Positions 1-10,045 of a DNA stretch of 64,000 nt are shown one piece after another. A program made the position numbers and the translations under genes. The stretch comes from Pseudodesulfovibrio thermohalotolerans (GTDB taxonomy: Bacteria > Desulfobacterota > Desulfovibrionia > Desulfovibrionales > Desulfovibrionaceae), in the NCBI RefSeq assembly GCF_021353295.2, contig NZ_CP120635.1, positions 2,745,501-2,809,500 on the forward strand. Reading direction: 5' to 3'. A model generated the notes under the pieces. It was not told the DNA's origin. It did not search any database and was given only the letters and a program-made list of their open reading frames with translations. Within the stretch, counting starts at the first letter, position 1; each line of letters opens with the position of its first letter.

Positions 1-217
1 CCATTTCCGATAACGGTCCGGGCATGGACCCGACGACCCTGCAACGTATCTTCGACCCGTTCTTCTCCACCAAGGAAGTGGGCCAGGGCACGGGCCTCGG
101 CCTCTACATCGTCTACGGCATCATTGAAGAGCACCGAGGTTCCATCCGCGTGGACTCCGCACCGGGCAAGGGCACTTCGTTCATCATCACCCTGCCCCTT
201 GAACCCGAGGAGACTGC

Positions 218-221
<4 letters not shown>
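1..221 (+). CDS. Sensor histidine kinase, C-terminal fragment (5' end outside window)
   Basis: Only the last 72 or so residues are present, open from the window edge in the frame beginning at base 3. They form the end of a HATPase_c (GHKL) domain: the G1 box reads DNGPGM, followed by the F box (IFDPFFSTK) and the G2 region ([15 protein letters not shown]). This is the ATP-binding half of a two-component kinase. The start, the sensor part and the phosphorylated histidine lie upstream of the window. The stop codon overlaps the start of the NtrC-type regulator by 4 nt (ATGA), so this is almost certainly its cognate kinase. It may also phosphorylate the receiver domain in the Lon-like protein next door (inference). 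Confidence 0.93.
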
Positions 222-1526
<1,305 letters not shown>

Positions 1527-1549
<23 letters not shown>

Positions 1550-3596
1550 CCGCTTCGCACAGGGCGATGGCCGCGGCCTCCTCCATGGTCGTCACGAACC
1601 GGATATCCAGCCCCTCGACCACCTCTTCCTCGACCGATCCCACCCTGGCCTCGCACCCCTGCGGCAGGATGACCACGGACATGCCCGCGCCGCGCGCGGC
1701 CATGAGCTTTTCGCGGATGCCGCCCACGGGCAGGACCTCGCCCAGCAGCGACAGCTCGCCGGTCGAGGCCACGTCCCGGCGCACGGCCCGCCCGGTGAGC
1801 AGGGAAATGAGCGCGAGGGTGATGGCCACGCCCGCCGACGGGCCTTCCTTGGAAATCGCGCCCGCCGGGATGTGCACGTGAATGTCCGAGGCCGCATAAA
1901 ACTCCGGGTCGATGCCGAAGGTCTCGGCACGGCTGCGGCAAAAACTCAACGCGGTCCTGGCCGACTCGCGCAGGACCTCGCCCAGTGAGCCGGTCAGAAT
2001 GAGCTGCTTGCTGCCCCGCATACGGGCCGCCTCCACGAAGATTATCTCGCCGCCGTCCTCGGTCCAGGCCAGGCTGGCGGCCAGTCCCACGCGGGGCGTG
2101 GTTCTGGCCGACGCGAAGGAGTGAGTCGGCGCGCCAAGAAGATCCTGAAGCATGGCTTCATCCACCGTGACCGCGTCCTCGCCCTCGATCAGAACGCGCT
2201 TGGCCAGCTTACGGCAGAGGGAGGCGATCTGCTGGCGCAAACCGCGCAGGCCGGATTCGCGGGCGTAGCCGGAAATCAGCCGGGCCGCTGTCGCGGCGGG
2301 AACGGTCACCAGCCTGTCATCCAGGCCGTGCTGATTCAGGAGTTCGGGAATGAGATGACGGGTTGCGATCTGCAACTTCTCGCCCGGCGTGTAGCTGGGG
2401 AACTCGATGATCTCCAGCCGGTCGCGCAACGGAGCCGGAAGCCGGTCCACACCGTTGGCCGTGCAAATGAAAAGGACATTGGAAAGATCGAAAGGCAGAC
2501 CAAGGTAATGGTCCACAAAGGCCGTGTTCTGCTCTGCGTCGAGCATTTCGAGCAGGACGGAAACGGCATCGCCCTGAAAATCCCGAACCGCCTTGTCCAC
2601 CTCATCGAGCAGGATCACCGGATTGCGGGTGCCCGCCTTGCGCAGCCCCTGAATGATCCGGCCCGGCATGGCTCCCACATAGGTCCGCCGGTGTCCGCGC
2701 AACTCGGCCTCGTCGCGCAGTCCGGCCAGGGAAAGATGAATGAACTTGCGGCCCAGGGCCTCGGCCACGGCCTTGCCGATGGAGGTCTTGCCCATGCCCG
2801 GAGGCCCCGTAAAGCAGAGCACGAAGCCGCGCAGATGCCTGGCCCGAAGGCTCTGCTCCCACAGTTCGGCCACGTACCGGCGCAGCGTGGTCAGATTGAC
2901 CGGCTTGCCGAGATACTGGTCCGCGCCCTGGCGCATGGCGTCCACCGCGGTCTTCACCGTGGCGTAGCCCGTAATCATGACGACCTTGGTGTCCGGCCAC
3001 CGCTTGCGCAGGACCTGGAGCAGTTCCATGCCGTCCATGCCGTCCATCTTGAGGTCCGAGACCACGATGTTGGCCGGTTCGCGCTCCATGGCGGCCACGG
3101 CCTCAAGCCCGTTGCCCACGGCCTCGACCTCGTAGCCGTCCGCCTTGAACACTATGGTCAGGTTTTCGCGGGCGATGACCTCGTCGTCCACGAGCAGAAT
3201 GCGCGGATTGCGTCGGGCGCACAGGCTCTTGACCGCGAGGAATTCCAGGACGCGGTCCTTGACGCGATGCAATCCGTAATGGCGGGCATTGAGGATTTCT
3301 TCCGCCCGGACGATGTCCAGGTTGTCGCTGGTCGCCGTGTTCCACGGGAGCGACAGAATGACTTCAAGAAAATTCAGGCTGATGGAGTATTCGGGCGAAG
3401 CCGGGTCCAGACCGTCCATACGGTCGCACTCGGCCGTGGCGGCATCCAGAATCTCGGGTGGAAGCCCTGCGCCCTCCACCTGCTCGCGCAGGGGCTTATG
3501 CTCCGCTGGCGACGCGGAACGCGCCTCAAGGGGTTCCACCCTAACGGGCGTCTCCTCTGCGGGAGTGGAAGACCTTCGTTTGCCGAACCAGCCCAT
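1527..3596 (-). CDS. Lon-type ATP-dependent protease with a receiver domain inserted in the AAA+ module
   Basis: The protein has 689 residues. Residues about 55-125 match the linker region just before the Lon ATPase core (LSLPWN, then HYGLHRVKDRVLEFLAVKS). In ordinary Lon that stretch runs within a few residues into the Walker A strand. Here a complete receiver domain intervenes (about 131-245: acidic pair D137/D138, acceptor D181, T209, K231), and the AAA+ domain then resumes with GPPGMGKT at 264-271 and Walker B near 327-332. The C-terminal Lon protease domain has the Ser-Lys dyad, S587 in EGPSAGVA and K630 in GGIREK. The large N-terminal LON substrate-binding domain is missing. An AGGAGG sequence lies 9 nt before the ATG. 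Phosphorylation may gate ATPase or proteolysis (inference). Confidence 0.93.
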
Positions 3597-3705
3597 GACC
3601 GTTGCCTCCTGCTGAGGAGTTGAAAGGAAAGACGGTGCCCGCTCAGGCGTCGACGCCTTATGGTCTTATAATATTTACCTAACATGGTGAATCCGACTTG
3701 TTAAG

Positions 3706-3720
3706 GTTGCAATTTGCAAC
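3706..3720. promoter_or_regulatory. Perfect 7-bp inverted repeat, candidate operator
   Basis: The sequence GTTGCAA-T-TTGCAAC is a perfect dyad with a one-base centre, about 110 nt upstream of the Lon-like gene start. Its half-sites resemble the motifs at 3904 and 3984, which suggests one DNA-binding protein recognises all three. Confidence 0.45.
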
Positions 3721-3903
3721 GCACCCTCAAATCTCGAAGACAAGCCCGGAAAGAATCTCTGCCCCCATCCGGCCAGGCCCTCCATGCGGCTGTCCGCCAC
3801 GTCCGCCCCGTAATACACCCGCATAAAAAGGCGGAACAACGGGCTCGTCGCCCAGCATTTCCCCCTGACTTCGCCCCAAACCGGCGACCTGGGCACAGAT
3901 ACC

Positions 3904-3921
3904 GTTGCAAACTGCATCACC
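3904..3921 (+). repeat. Direct-repeat copy 1: GTTGC-N4-TGCATCACC
   Basis: This 18-base unit differs from the copy at 3984-4001 only in its four central bases (AAAC here, TTTT there). The spacing between copies is 80 nt. It lies about 150-170 nt upstream of the sigma-54-like box at 4072, a usual distance for enhancer sites of NtrC-type activators. Confidence 0.5.
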
Positions 3922-3983
3922 ACCATGAAAACGGCTGTACCGCGCCATTTTGCTCCATCCGAAAGCCAATTCAAGAGACAACT

Positions 3984-4001
3984 GTTGCTTTTTGCATCAC
4001 C
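3984..4001 (+). repeat. Direct-repeat copy 2: GTTGC-N4-TGCATCACC
   Basis: This is the second copy of the 18-base unit, identical to the 3904 copy outside the four central bases. Conserved arms with a variable centre are typical of a dimeric helix-turn-helix binding site. It lies about 70-90 nt upstream of the sigma-54-like box. Confidence 0.5.
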
Positions 4002-4071
4002 AGAAAAAGGCGAGCAAGCGGCATCATATTTTTAATCCTTATTTTTCAGCGTATTAACCGACAAAAATCCC

Positions 4072-4089
4072 TTGGCATATCTTTTGATA
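4072..4089 (+). promoter_or_regulatory. Sigma-54-like promoter box for the stress-protein/permease pair
   Basis: TTGGCATATCTTTTGATA keeps the -24 element (TTGGCA) and the correct 10-nt spacing to the -12 element, but the -12 dinucleotide is GA instead of the near-invariant GC. Transcription would start about 50 nt before the ATG at 4152. The upstream direct repeats support the call; the imperfect -12 weakens it. Confidence 0.35.
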
Positions 4090-4151
4090 TTGCCTGTCCA
4101 GGTAGGTACGCACAAACAATTCTCAACCCAAAAATCAGCAAGGAACGATAA

Positions 4152-4769
4152 ATGTCTCTCTTCAGTGCGGTCAAACAGATGGTGGACAAGCATTATGCGG
4201 CCCAGGCGGCGGCAAACTGCAACACGTGCAGCGTGGGTACGTGGGTCGTCTGCCATGAGCTTCATCTTCAGGAGGAATCGGCGGGCTCTCCGCTGGTGAC
4301 GTTCCTGAAAGGCCTCAGAAAAAGCCGCCGCGCTCACGAAGCAACCAGGACCGTCACGACCACGGCCACCGCCCCAACCGCCCCAACCGCCTGCGGGGAA
4401 AAAACGCAATACAAGATTCTCGTGGTCTGCAAGGATCGGAAATTCTCGCACAGCATCGCCGACTATGCCGTGAACATGGCGCGCAAGACCCACAGCTCCC
4501 TGGTCGCCGTGAACATCGACGAGTCCGGCTGGGACTTCGAGGGATTCCGCAGTCAGGCCGAACGCGACATCGAGTATTTCAGCCATAAGGCTTCCGACGC
4601 GGGCCTCTGCTTCCGCCATGAAGTCCGCCAGGGAGACGAGAGCGCCGTCGTCGCCCACATGCATGAACAGGACCCCGGCTTCCGTTACGTGATGGACGAC
4701 TCCGCAGCCGTCTGCAAGAACAGAAGCCGCATCCCAGTCTACACCAGGGCCGTGCTGCGGACGAAATAG
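4152..4769 (+). CDS. Universal-stress-protein-like cytoplasmic protein
   Basis: The protein has 205 residues. From about residue 79 it has a Usp-like alpha/beta start (KILVVCKDRKFSHSIADYAVNMA, then a strand LVAVNID). It is preceded by a roughly 75-residue N-terminal part with a CxxC pair (CNTC) and a Thr/Ala-rich linker. The C-terminal G-x2-G-x9-G(S/T) nucleotide signature of ATP-binding Usp proteins is not present, so ATP binding is doubtful. The start is supported by AAGGA 8 nt upstream. It sits 47 nt before the SLC13-type permease and is probably co-transcribed with it, which suggests a role sensing or modulating that transporter. The precise function is unknown. Confidence 0.65.
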   Translation: MSLFSAVKQMVDKHYAAQAAANCNTCSVGTWVVCHELHLQEESAGSPLVTFLKGLRKSRRAHEATRTVTTTATAPTAPTACGEKTQYKILVVCKDRKFSHSIADYAVNMARKTHSSLVAVNIDESGWDFEGFRSQAERDIEYFSHKASDAGLCFRHEVRQGDESAVVAHMHEQDPGFRYVMDDSAAVCKNRSRIPVYTRAVLRTK

Positions 4770-4816
4770 GCCCGTCCGGGACGGCAACCGTCCAGCTACT
4801 ACCCCCAAGGACGCAC

Positions 4817-6616
4817 ATGACCCCAGAGATCATTACGGTTTTGGCCGTACTGCTGCTTGCCATACTGCTTTTCATATTCGAATGGGTCCGAGTCGACGTG
4901 GTCGGCATCATCATGATGGTGCTGTTGCCGCTGCTCGGACTGGTCACCCCGCAACAGGCCATCAGCGGCCTGAGCAGCAACGCCGTGGTGTCCATCATCG
5001 CGGTCATCATCATCGGCGCCGGGCTCGACAAGACCGGCGTGATGAACACCATGGCCCGGGTCATCCTGCGCTTCGCGGGCAAAAGCGAATCGCGCATCAT
5101 GACCCTGATCGCCGGAACCGTGGCCGTCATCTCCGGCTTCATGCAGAACATCGGGGCGGCGGCCCTCTTCCTGCCCGCCGCCAAGCGCATCGGCAACCAA
5201 ACCGGCGTCCCGGTGGGACGGCTGCTCATGCCCATGGGGTTCTGCGCCATCATCGGCGGCTGCCTGACCCTGGTTGGCTCCAGCCCGCTCATCCTGCTCA
5301 ACGACCTGATGATCGTGGGCGGTCACAAATACGAAGCGTTCCACCTGTTCGGCGTCACCCCGCTCGGATTGCTCCTGGTGGCCGCGGCCCTGCTCTACTT
5401 CATCCTGTTCGGCCGCTTCATCCTGCCAGCCCGCTCGTCCGAAGAAAGCTCCGGTCCCATGTCCTCCGTCCTCACGGGCACCTATAACAACATCGGCTCC
5501 CTGTACGAACTGGCCGTGCCCGCCGACTGGACAAACGACGCCCCGCTCAAGTCCCTCGACATCCGGCCCATCTACTTTTGCACGCTGGTGGCCATCTGCC
5601 GGGGAAACGGCAAACAGCACATCTTCGCGCCTTCGCCCGACGAGACCATCCGGCCCGGCGACGAAATCGTGGTCGTGGGGCCAAGCGAATTCGTGGAGAT
5701 CATGGCCCGAGACCTCGGCTGGGAACTGCGCCCGGAACTGACCACCTTCGCCGAGGAACTCTCCCCCAACAATGCGGGCATCATGGAGGGCATCGTCACA
5801 CCCCGCTCCGAGTTCATGGGCAACACCCTCGCCGAGCTGCGCATCCGCGAACGGTTCCAGGTCTCGCCCCTGGCCATCTTCCGGGGCGACAAGATCTTCG
5901 TCAGCGGCCTGTCCGAAATCATCATCGAATCTGGTGACGCCCTACTCCTGCACGGCCGATGGGAGATGTTCCACCTGCTCAAGGGGCTGCCCGACCTGGT
6001 CTTTACCGAAACCGTGAAGGGAGAACTGCTGCGCACGGACAAGGCGTGGCTGGCCGTGCTCTGGCTGGCCGTGGCCCTGGCCATGATCCTCGGCTTCCAC
6101 GTCCAACTCTCCATCGCGCTCCTGACCGGCGCGCTGGGCATGGTCCTGACCAAGGTCCTGACCATCGACGAGGCGTATCAATCCGTGGACTGGATGACCG
6201 TCTTCCTGCTCGGCGGACTCATTCCGCTGGGCATGGCCTTCGAAAACACGGGCGCGGCCAAATTCATCGCGGACACCATCATGGCGGCCCTCGGCACGCC
6301 GACCGCTCTGGTCCTGCTCACGGTCATCGGCGTCCTGACATCCTTCTTCACCCTGGTGGCCTCCAATGTGGGCGCGACCGTGCTCCTCGTCCCGCTGTCC
6401 ATGAACATGGCCCTCAACGCGGGCGTGGACCCGAGGGTGGCGGCATTGACCGTGGCCGTGGCCGCGTCCAACACCTTCATCCTGCCGACCCACCAGGTCA
6501 ACGCGCTCATCATGCGCCCGGGCGGATACCGCACCATCGACTACGTCAAGAGCGGGGCCGGAATGACCTTGCTCTACATGGTTGTCATGGTATCCGGCTT
6601 AATGCTATTCTATTAA
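4817..6616 (+). CDS. SLC13/DASS-type permease with two TrkA_C (RCK_C) domains
   Basis: The 599-residue inner-membrane protein has an N-terminal group of hydrophobic helices (residues 1-200), then two cytosolic TrkA_C-like domains (about 215-300 and 315-400, each with a PGDEIVVVG or SGDALLLHG type strand). A second helix bundle (about 405-599) holds the SNVGATVLLVPLSMN and ASNTFILPTHQVNALI stretches typical of Na+/carboxylate or sulfate symporters. Family members move anions such as sulfate or dicarboxylates with Na+; the substrate cannot be fixed from sequence. AAGGA lies upstream of the ATG. A strong terminator follows directly. The pairing with a Usp-like protein suggests stress-linked control of uptake (inference). 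Confidence 0.9.
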   Translation: MTPEIITVLAVLLLAILLFIFEWVRVDVVGIIMMVLLPLLGLVTPQQAISGLSSNAVVSIIAVIIIGAGLDKTGVMNTMARVILRFAGKSESRIMTLIAGTVAVISGFMQNIGAAALFLPAAKRIGNQTGVPVGRLLMPMGFCAIIGGCLTLVGSSPLILLNDLMIVGGHKYEAFHLFGVTPLGLLLVAAALLYFILFGRFILPARSSEESSGPMSSVLTGTYNNIGSLYELAVPADWTNDAPLKSLDIRPIYFCTLVAICRGNGKQHIFAPSPDETIRPGDEIVVVGPSEFVEIMARDLGWELRPELTTFAEELSPNNAGIMEGIVTPRSEFMGNTLAELRIRERFQVSPLAIFRGDKIFVSGLSEIIIESGDALLLHGRWEMFHLLKGLPDLVFTETVKGELLRTDKAWLAVLWLAVALAMILGFHVQLSIALLTGALGMVLTKVLTIDEAYQSVDWMTVFLLGGLIPLGMAFENTGAAKFIADTIMAALGTPTALVLLTVIGVLTSFFTLVASNVGATVLLVPLSMNMALNAGVDPRVAALTVAVAASNTFILPTHQVNALIMRPGGYRTIDYVKSGAGMTLLYMVVMVSGLMLFY

Positions 6617-6626
6617 TCGCCGACGG

Positions 6627-6656
6627 GGCGCCGGTAATCGTTACCGGCGCCTTTTT
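6627..6656 (+). terminator. Rho-independent terminator after the permease gene
   Basis: An 11-bp perfect GC-rich stem (GGCGCCGGTAA with its complement), a TCG loop and a T5 run start 10 nt after the stop codon. It ends the 4152-6616 transcript. Confidence 0.9.
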
Positions 6657-6797
6657 CCGGTCAAATGAGGAATTACTCACACAACCCCCTAGCCACAAAA
6701 GATTTTTTTCATCGACGCTACGCCTCGGCCCAAACGGATTTCCATCCGTAAAAATGGCCATCAGGGGCGTTTTCGCCGTATTGAAGGAGAGAATCGC

Positions 6798-8420
6798 ATG
6801 AAGACACCGTTGTCAAAAACCTTTGTCGAAACCTTCCTCGGAAACGCCCCTGGATGGTACAAACTTACCATCATCGGATTCCTCGTACTCAACCCCGTGC
6901 TCATGCTGACAGTCGGCCCGTTCGTCGCAGGCTGGGCACTCATCGCCGAATTCATCTTCACCCTGGCCATGGCCCTGAAATGCTACCCGCTCCCGGCAGG
7001 CGGCCTGCTCGCCCTGGAAGCAGTGATAATGGGCCTGACCACGCCTGAAACGGTATACCACGAAGCCCTGAAGAACTTCGAAGTCATCCTTCTGCTGATC
7101 TTCATGGTCGCCGGCATCTACTTCATGAAGGACTTCTTGCAGTTCACCTTCACCCGCATTCTGGTGCGGGTGCGCTCCAAGAAGGCCATCGCACTCCTGT
7201 TCTGCCTGGCGGGCGCATTCCTGTCCGCCTTCCTGGACGCCCTGACCGTCACCGCCGTCATCATGGCCGTGGCCTACGGGTTCTACAACGTCTATCACAG
7301 GTTCGTGTCCGGCCAGGACAACGCTCCCTCCCATGACCTGATCTCCGACGACAGCATCAAGGACACCAACCGCGAGGAGCTGCTCCAGTTCAGGGGCTTC
7401 CTGCGCAACCTGATGATGCACGGCGCGGTGGGCACCGCCCTTGGCGGCGTGTGCACCCTGGTCGGCGAGCCGCAGAACCTGCTGGTCGGCGCGGAAATGG
7501 GCTGGCACTTCATCCCGTTCTTCCTGCACGCCATGCCCGTGACCATCCCGGTCCTGTTTGTGGGCCTGCTGACCTGCCTCGCCGTTGAGCAGTTCCACCT
7601 CTTCGGCTACGGGTACCAACTGCCCGGCAACATCCGCTCCTTCCTGCTGGAGACCGCCATCCAAATGGAGCAGAAACAGGGCGACAAGGGCAAGGTCAAG
7701 CTGGTCCTCCAGGCCCTCACCGGCCTGTGGCTCATCTGCGCCCTGGCCTTCCACCTCGCTGCGGTCGGCCTCATCGGCCTGTCGGTCATCATCCTCCTGA
7801 CCGCCTTCACCGGCATCACCGAGGAGCATCAGCTCGGCCACGCCTTCGAGGAGGCCCTGCCGTTCACCGCTCTGCTGGTGGTCTTCTTCTCCGTGGTCGC
7901 GGTCATCCACAGCCAGGGACTCTTCGCGCCGATCATCGGATACGTGCTGAGCATGAAGGGACAAAACCAGTTGGTGGCCTACTTCATCGCCAACGGCCTG
8001 CTCTCCTCCATCTCGGACAACGTCTTCGTCGCCACGGTGTACATCTCCGAAACCAAGCTGCACTTCATCCACGTCCTGGACGCCATCCCGAACATCGGCA
8101 TGACCGGCCAAGCCCTCATGGCCAAGCTGACGGATCCCCACGTGGCGCGGGCCGACGTCATCGCCACGCTGCCGCAGGGCACCGCGGAACTCGTCCGCTC
8201 GACCATGGAGCACTTCGACAAGCTGGCCGTCGCCATCAACACCGGAACCAACATCCCGTCCGTGGCCACCCCGAACGGCCAGGCCGCGTTCCTGTTCCTG
8301 CTGACCAGCGCACTGGCCCCGGTTATCCGCCTCTCTTACGGACGGATGGTCCTGCTGGCCCTGCCCTACACCATCACCATGTCCATTGCCGGACTGACGG
8401 CGGTGTATCTCTTCCTCTAA
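6798..8420 (+). CDS. nhaB: Na+/H+ antiporter NhaB
   Basis: The 540-residue polytopic inner-membrane protein is close in length to E. coli NhaB (513 residues). Several stretches match the family strongly: [15 protein letters not shown] near the N-terminus, then [36 protein letters not shown] and [15 protein letters not shown]. It exchanges cytoplasmic Na+ for external H+, serving sodium and pH homeostasis, which suits a marine or saline habitat. GGAGAG lies just before the ATG. The gene is flanked by terminators on both sides, so it is probably transcribed alone. Confidence 0.95.
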   Translation: MKTPLSKTFVETFLGNAPGWYKLTIIGFLVLNPVLMLTVGPFVAGWALIAEFIFTLAMALKCYPLPAGGLLALEAVIMGLTTPETVYHEALKNFEVILLLIFMVAGIYFMKDFLQFTFTRILVRVRSKKAIALLFCLAGAFLSAFLDALTVTAVIMAVAYGFYNVYHRFVSGQDNAPSHDLISDDSIKDTNREELLQFRGFLRNLMMHGAVGTALGGVCTLVGEPQNLLVGAEMGWHFIPFFLHAMPVTIPVLFVGLLTCLAVEQFHLFGYGYQLPGNIRSFLLETAIQMEQKQGDKGKVKLVLQALTGLWLICALAFHLAAVGLIGLSVIILLTAFTGITEEHQLGHAFEEALPFTALLVVFFSVVAVIHSQGLFAPIIGYVLSMKGQNQLVAYFIANGLLSSISDNVFVATVYISETKLHFIHVLDAIPNIGMTGQALMAKLTDPHVARADVIATLPQGTAELVRSTMEHFDKLAVAINTGTNIPSVATPNGQAAFLFLLTSALAPVIRLSYGRMVLLALPYTITMSIAGLTAVYLFL

Positions 8421-8446
8421 TCGCTCCGCGCACCCAAGAAACGAAA

Positions 8447-8480
8447 GGGCTCCCGAGATTATCTCGGGAGCCCTTTTTTT
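8447..8480 (+). terminator. Rho-independent terminator after nhaB
   Basis: The arms GGGCTCCCGAGAT and ATCTCGGGAGCCC are perfect complements, and a T7 run follows. It lies 27 nt after the nhaB stop. Confidence 0.95.
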
Positions 8481-8541
8481 GGAGACCTATATCATTAAAC
8501 TCCCCGCTTTCGCGACAGAACGCCACGAAGCGAAAAAAACC

Positions 8542-8597
8542 GCGCCGAAAGCGCTTACAGGGGATGTAAGGGTGCGAGCCCTTGCCCGCCGGAGGCG
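8542..8597. repeat. Intergenic element with three small hairpins, possibly a dispersed repeat
   Basis: Three short stem-loops follow one another: GCGC-cgaaa-GCGC, AAGGG-tgcgag-CCCTT and CGCC-gga-GGCG. Such modular hairpin strings after operons resemble REP-type elements. Only one copy is visible in this window, so repetition cannot be shown here. Confidence 0.35.
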
Positions 8598-8705
8598 AAA
8601 TCACCCGACGATTGCCGCAAAGCGGCTTTCAACGCCTGATTTTACACTTCAGAAAGTTAAATGGGTAGTTTCCTTTTTTGCATGAAGCGGTCCGGCCGTT
8701 CAGGC

Positions 8706-9170
8706 CTATTTCAAATGCCTGTCGGCATACTCGAAGAAACGGCCCGGTTTGATGCTGAACTCATGATCGAAAAAGGCCGACGAAATCAGGAATTCGGCCG
8801 AGGAGCGGTTGCTGGCGGTGGGAATGTTGTAGAGCACGGCGAGGCGAAGCAGCGCCTTGACGTCCACGTCGTGGGGCTGCGGCTCCATGGGGTCCCAAAA
8901 GAAAATGAGGATGTCCACCTTGCCGTCGCTTATCATGGCTCCGAGCTGCTGGTCGCCGCCCAACGGGCCGGACTTGAGCCGCTGGACGCGCTTGTGCTCT
9001 CCCGCGCCGGCTCCGCCCTCGGACAGCAGCGACTCCACCAGCCGTCCCGTGGTCCCCGTGGCGATCAGGTTGTGCCTGACGATGGCCTCGCGGTTGCAGT
9101 CTATGAAATCGAGCAATTCGTCCTTGCAGTTGTCGTGAGCGACCACCGCGATATTCTTGATCCTGTCCAT
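8706..9170 (-). CDS. mgsA: Methylglyoxal synthase
   Basis: With the ATG at 9170 (GGAG upstream) the protein is 154 residues, matching the usual ~152. It converts dihydroxyacetone phosphate to methylglyoxal and phosphate, a bypass of lower glycolysis under phosphate limitation. Family motifs are intact: the N-terminal VAHDNCK, ATGTTG phosphate loop, SGPLGGDQQLGA with the catalytic aspartate, and FFWDPMEPQPHDVDVKALLRL. A longer frame to 9254 adds 28 unconserved residues and lacks a ribosome site. It is divergent from the ferritin gene. Confidence 0.93.
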   Translation of the reverse strand: MDRIKNIAVVAHDNCKDELLDFIDCNREAIVRHNLIATGTTGRLVESLLSEGGAGAGEHKRVQRLKSGPLGGDQQLGAMISDGKVDILIFFWDPMEPQPHDVDVKALLRLAVLYNIPTASNRSSAEFLISSAFFDHEFSIKPGRFFEYADRHLK

Positions 9171-9298
9171 ATCATCTCCGGACTGTTTGCGGGTCCGGCC
9201 GCGCCTGTCGGCGGCCACATAGCAATTTCTAGCACCAGCCAATACCGGCGACAAGCGGCGGCCTCGGCATGAGGGTGCAGGGAATCGCCCGCGCCGCC

Positions 9299-9327
9299 TT
9301 GACTGAAACCGTGCCGGTAGTTATTTT
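9299..9327 (+). promoter_or_regulatory. Sigma-70-type promoter for the bacterioferritin gene
   Basis: A -35 element TTGACT and a -10 element TATTTT are separated by 17 nt. This predicts a start near 9334 and a leader of about 105 nt before the ATG at 9441. Confidence 0.5.
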
Positions 9328-9351
9328 TTCGCCTATGAGTGTATGCCGTCC

Positions 9352-9379
9352 GTGACAACATTTGCAACAATGTGACAAC
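9352..9379. promoter_or_regulatory. Inverted and direct repeats in the bacterioferritin leader
   Basis: The direct repeat GTGACAAC occurs at 9352 and 9372. Within it ACATT-tgcaac-AATGT forms an inverted repeat. The site lies just downstream of the predicted transcription start, where a repressor would block transcription. It does not match the classical Fur or PerR boxes I know, so the regulator is unidentified. Confidence 0.35.
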
Positions 9380-9440
9380 GCGGGCAACCGGCCGTCAGGC
9401 CCGTCCGAATCGCGCTTGAAAAACCAAAGGAGAAAAAGAC

Positions 9441-9971
9441 ATGTCCACCAAGGAAGAACGGCGTCAAAAAGTCATCGAAGTCCTGAACAAAGCACGTTCA
9501 ATGGAGTTGCAGGCCATTCACCAATACATGAACCAGCACTACAACCTGGACGACATGGATTACGGCGAGCTGGCCGCCAAGATGAAGCTCATCGCCATCG
9601 ACGAGATGCGCCACGCCGAAGCCTTCGCCGAACGGGTCAAGGAGCTGGGCGGCGAGCCCACGGACCACCTCTCCAAACCCGTGGCCAAGGGACAGAAAAT
9701 CGACGTCATCTACCGCTACGACGCGGGCGAGGAAGACGACACCATCGACGTCTACAACCAGTTCCTCCTGGTCTGCCGCGAAAACGGCGACTCCATCAGC
9801 GTGAAGCTGCTCGAAACGATCATCGACGAGGAGCAGGCCCATTTCAACTACTTCGACGCCGTCAAGGACCACATCGGCAACCTGGGCGACACCTACCTCT
9901 CCCGCATCGCGGGCACTTCCTCCTCCACCGGGTTGGCCCCGCAGGGATTCGTCATCACCGGACAGGATTAG
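9441..9971 (+). CDS. bfr: Bacterioferritin (ferritin-like di-iron, haem-binding)
   Basis: The 176-residue protein follows the Desulfovibrio bacterioferritin pattern throughout. It has the helix-A ligand context MELQAIHQYMNQHY, the DEMRHAE di-iron motif and the second-half EEQAHFNYF, and it ends in STGLAPQGFV. It forms a 24-subunit cage that oxidises and stores iron; the Desulfovibrio desulfuricans homologue binds an iron-coproporphyrin haem. GGAG lies before the ATG. It stands alone with its own promoter and terminator. In an anaerobe it probably serves iron storage and protection from oxygen. Confidence 0.95.
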   Translation: MSTKEERRQKVIEVLNKARSMELQAIHQYMNQHYNLDDMDYGELAAKMKLIAIDEMRHAEAFAERVKELGGEPTDHLSKPVAKGQKIDVIYRYDAGEEDDTIDVYNQFLLVCRENGDSISVKLLETIIDEEQAHFNYFDAVKDHIGNLGDTYLSRIAGTSSSTGLAPQGFVITGQD

Positions 9972-9995
9972 CCTCACCCGAATCAAACACAAAGG

Positions 9996-10026
9996 CCCGG
10001 CCAGTCATCACTGGCCGGGTCTTTTC
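9996..10026. terminator. Terminator between convergent bfr and aldehyde dehydrogenase genes
   Basis: A perfect 10-bp stem (CCCGGCCAGT with its complement) and a CATC loop are followed by TCTTTT on the plus strand. It clearly serves bfr. The minus-strand side has fewer T residues, so action on the opposing gene is less certain. Confidence 0.85.
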
Positions 10027-10045
10027 ATTTCGTTTCCGCGCCAAA

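Larger units (their letters stand above)
3597..4151. other. 555-nt intergenic regulatory region between divergent Lon-like and stress-protein genes
   Basis: I see no convincing gene here. The short open frames on both strands lack family features and good ribosome sites. The region holds three related dyad-like motifs (3706, 3904, 3984) and a sigma-54-like box at 4072-4089, all listed separately. Sequence around 3661-3700 and 3990-4090 is AT-rich compared with the flanking genes, as expected for promoter DNA. Confidence 0.6.

Noticed and set aside
2121..3623. 500-residue open frame antisense to the Lon-like gene
   Set aside because: The composition is irregular and rich in H, Q, G and R; the opposite strand has intact Lon and receiver motifs.
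3714..4151. Possible 145-residue gene in the intergenic region
   Set aside because: It has no ribosome site or recognisable fold and covers the repeat motifs and promoter-like box.
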